The notes beneath the pieces are model-generated. The model was not told where the DNA came from. It did no database searches and was given only the letters and a program-made list of their open reading frames with translations. This document shows positions 62,419 to 64,000 of a stretch of 64,000 bases of DNA, in pieces (position 1 is the stretch's first letter; each line of letters opens with the position of its first letter). A program made the translations under genes and the position numbers. The stretch comes from Helochares maculicollis (taxonomy: Eukaryota > Arthropoda > Insecta > Coleoptera > Hydrophilidae): the NCBI GenBank assembly GCA_033557835.1, contig JAWQRO010000019.1, forward strand, positions 17,213-81,212, read 5' to 3'.

Positions 62419-62424
62419 AATAAA
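62419..62424 (+). terminator. Polyadenylation signal of the secreted-protein gene
   Basis: AATAAA 20 bp after the stop codon. Confidence 0.6.
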
Positions 62425-63600
62425 AGTGAAAATTAAAAGCGACTTGATACTTGATTGACCTGAATTTAATCGCTGAATGATTTTGAAAAAAGCCCTACGA
62501 TATTTCCCGAGTTTTATATTTTTCACTATTTTGTATTTTGGGACTGATCACTCTGCGCTATTTGACCAGTTGTCCTTTTTTCAAACCAACGACTCTACCG
62601 ACGCAACTTCATACCGTAGTGTTGCTAAATTATATTTGGGATTACAAGAACGTTAACACCGTGATCTCTTACCGAAAAGTCTGGCAAGCACAGTATTTCT
62701 ATTGCTGAGAGACCTTATTTTTTAAATAAGATAATAGTATTTACTTAATAATTAAAAAAAATTAAATAGGCTAGTTTGAAGCACGTAAACATTTGTTTCA
62801 ATGCAAAATTTATAAAATTCGTTAATAATTATATGTTTTTATCAGCAGATTTACATTATACAATATAGATCTAGTGAAATGTTTTTCTTGGATGATTCAA
62901 CTTTACAGAATTTACAAAACAAAGCTACAGTTACTGTTTACGATTTTCATAAATTCTTGACTAATATGTCTAAAGGTAAATTAGCTGATATAATATCGCT
63001 AGAGAAGTACGAAGGTTCATTTGTAAAATGTTAAATTCGTAAGCACTTGCAAATCTGGTAGTATTCCTGAATGCGATTATATTTCTTCTTCTGAACTCAG
63101 AATAAACATCAAAGAACAACAAAAATTTCACTGAAGAACAATGATTGCCATCATCATGGTTTTAATCATGAGAGTCGTAGATTACAAATAGAATGCGAAT
63201 AGTTTAAATATATTTTTTTGTTTGACTCTTAATGATTGGTCTGACTCAGATGGTAATAAATTAATAATCGTTACTGCCTTTTTGACATAAATATGAAGGA
63301 AGGAACTAATTTGCAACGAATAAGGAGATTTTATTGATGCTCTCAATATTTTGAAAACAAAAAAGGTTAAAGATATGAAAATTTGACCTAATATTTATCC
63401 ATTCGATAATTCAATTAATAAGAAGGCAAATGGGTGGTAAAATTTTGTAATTAAATTGTAATTTATTTTAGGAATGATGAAGGGGAGGCTTTGAAAGAAT
63501 ATTGAAGTCTCGCAAAGTGTTTTTGCTGCAAATGAAAAAATAAATTCTTTTAATTTATATGTCAAAGCCTTCTTTCGCTCTTATTTGATTAACCCATTTT
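62425..63600. other. No gene recognised
   Basis: About 1.2 kb with no supported coding exon. The part 62540-62720 is somewhat richer in GC but not recognisable. Confidence 0.4.
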
Positions 63601-63607
63601 TTCCCGG

Positions 63608-63625
63608 TGTTCCAATTTTGGAACA
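63608..63625. other. TGTTCC-N6-GGAACA palindrome, first
   Basis: TGTTCCAATTTTGGAACA. The arms are perfect; the six-base centre is nearly self-complementary. A second palindrome with the same arms and spacing lies 340 bp to the right. Confidence 0.7.
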
Positions 63626-63789
63626 TGTGATTTGAATTCCATTTATTCAATAAAAAGAAGAAGTGATTTCTTGCAGCTTTTATGTTTTAGTTCTGGATGG
63701 TACAGATGGTGTAGTTGCCATTTGTTATCACTCTAACACCTGCTATACATGTGCAGTGCTTTGTTAAATTTTAGTGTTGTGCCGTAAAA

Positions 63790-63803
63790 ATGACTTCCAA
63801 AAG
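63790..63803 (+). CDS. Possible first coding exon of a gene leaving the window
   Basis: ATGACTTCCAAAAG followed by GTAAGT, a consensus donor, preceded by AAAA, a favourable start context. It would encode MTSKR with the fifth codon split by an intron. Only five residues are visible, so neither the gene nor its reality can be judged here. Confidence 0.3.
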
Positions 63804-63946
63804 GTAAGTTGTTATTTATGTTTTAAATAAATATATTTTGATGTAATTTTCGTTCCTTAATATTTTTGAATGTTTTACTATATAGTATATACCTAGAAAT
63901 CAAATTTTCCATTGTTAAAATACTTGATATTTTATAAATAATTCGA

Positions 63947-63966
63947 ATGTTCCGATATCGGAACAT
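63947..63966. other. TGTTCC-N6-GGAACA palindrome, second
   Basis: ATGTTCCGATATCGGAACAT, a perfect 20-bp palindrome sharing both hexamer arms and spacing with 63608-63625. Confidence 0.75.
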
Positions 63967-64000
63967 CGAGCCTACAAACATAATACAATGGAAATTTTAT

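Noticed and set aside
1..64000. CRISPR arrays, operons, bacterial ribosome binding sites
   Set aside because: The window is eukaryotic; the tandem repeats present have no spacer structure.

Overview
The window looks like nuclear DNA from an insect: AT-rich, with intron-split genes using GT-AG splice sites, insect-like orthologues and several decayed mariner transposons. A beetle or another holometabolous insect is my guess; nothing in the sequence fixes the order.

Left part (1-10 kb) has no recognisable host gene. It holds three mariner relics (2.9-5.8 kb) and two dispersed repeats that each have a second copy elsewhere in the window. A dense housekeeping block follows (10.9-26.6 kb): fatty acid 2-hydroxylase (FA2H, +), V-ATPase subunit G (+), dolichol-phosphate mannosyltransferase subunit 1 (DPM1, -), kappaB-Ras/NKIRAS (+) and GTP-dependent PEPCK (-, with a TATA box). 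Vha13/DPM1 and NKIRAS/PEPCK are tail-to-tail pairs; DPM1/NKIRAS are head-to-head.

The middle (26.7-56.8 kb) is about 30 kb with no host gene I can recognise. It is a graveyard of transposable elements: four mariner relics, a piggyBac fragment, a possible Tc1/IS630 fragment, a non-LTR element with reverse transcriptase and RNase H remnants, and a second reverse transcriptase fragment. It also has two adjacent minisatellites and two GC-richer islands that could hide exons or promoters.

The right part (56.9-64 kb) holds ORC6 (-) head-to-head with a single-exon cystinosin gene (+), then a small three-exon secreted protein (+). A possible first exon of a further gene lies near the end, between two similar GGAACA palindromes.

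The genes do not form one pathway. They are membrane lipid hydroxylation, organelle acidification, ER glycosylation donor synthesis, small-GTPase signalling, gluconeogenesis, replication licensing and lysosomal cystine export. V-ATPase and cystinosin are linked functionally because cystine export uses the proton gradient. The most unusual structure is inside DPM1: a partial exon-intron-exon duplication whose two copies exactly flank a 404-bp dispersed repeat, leaving a pseudo-exon with a usable-looking acceptor and an immediate stop.
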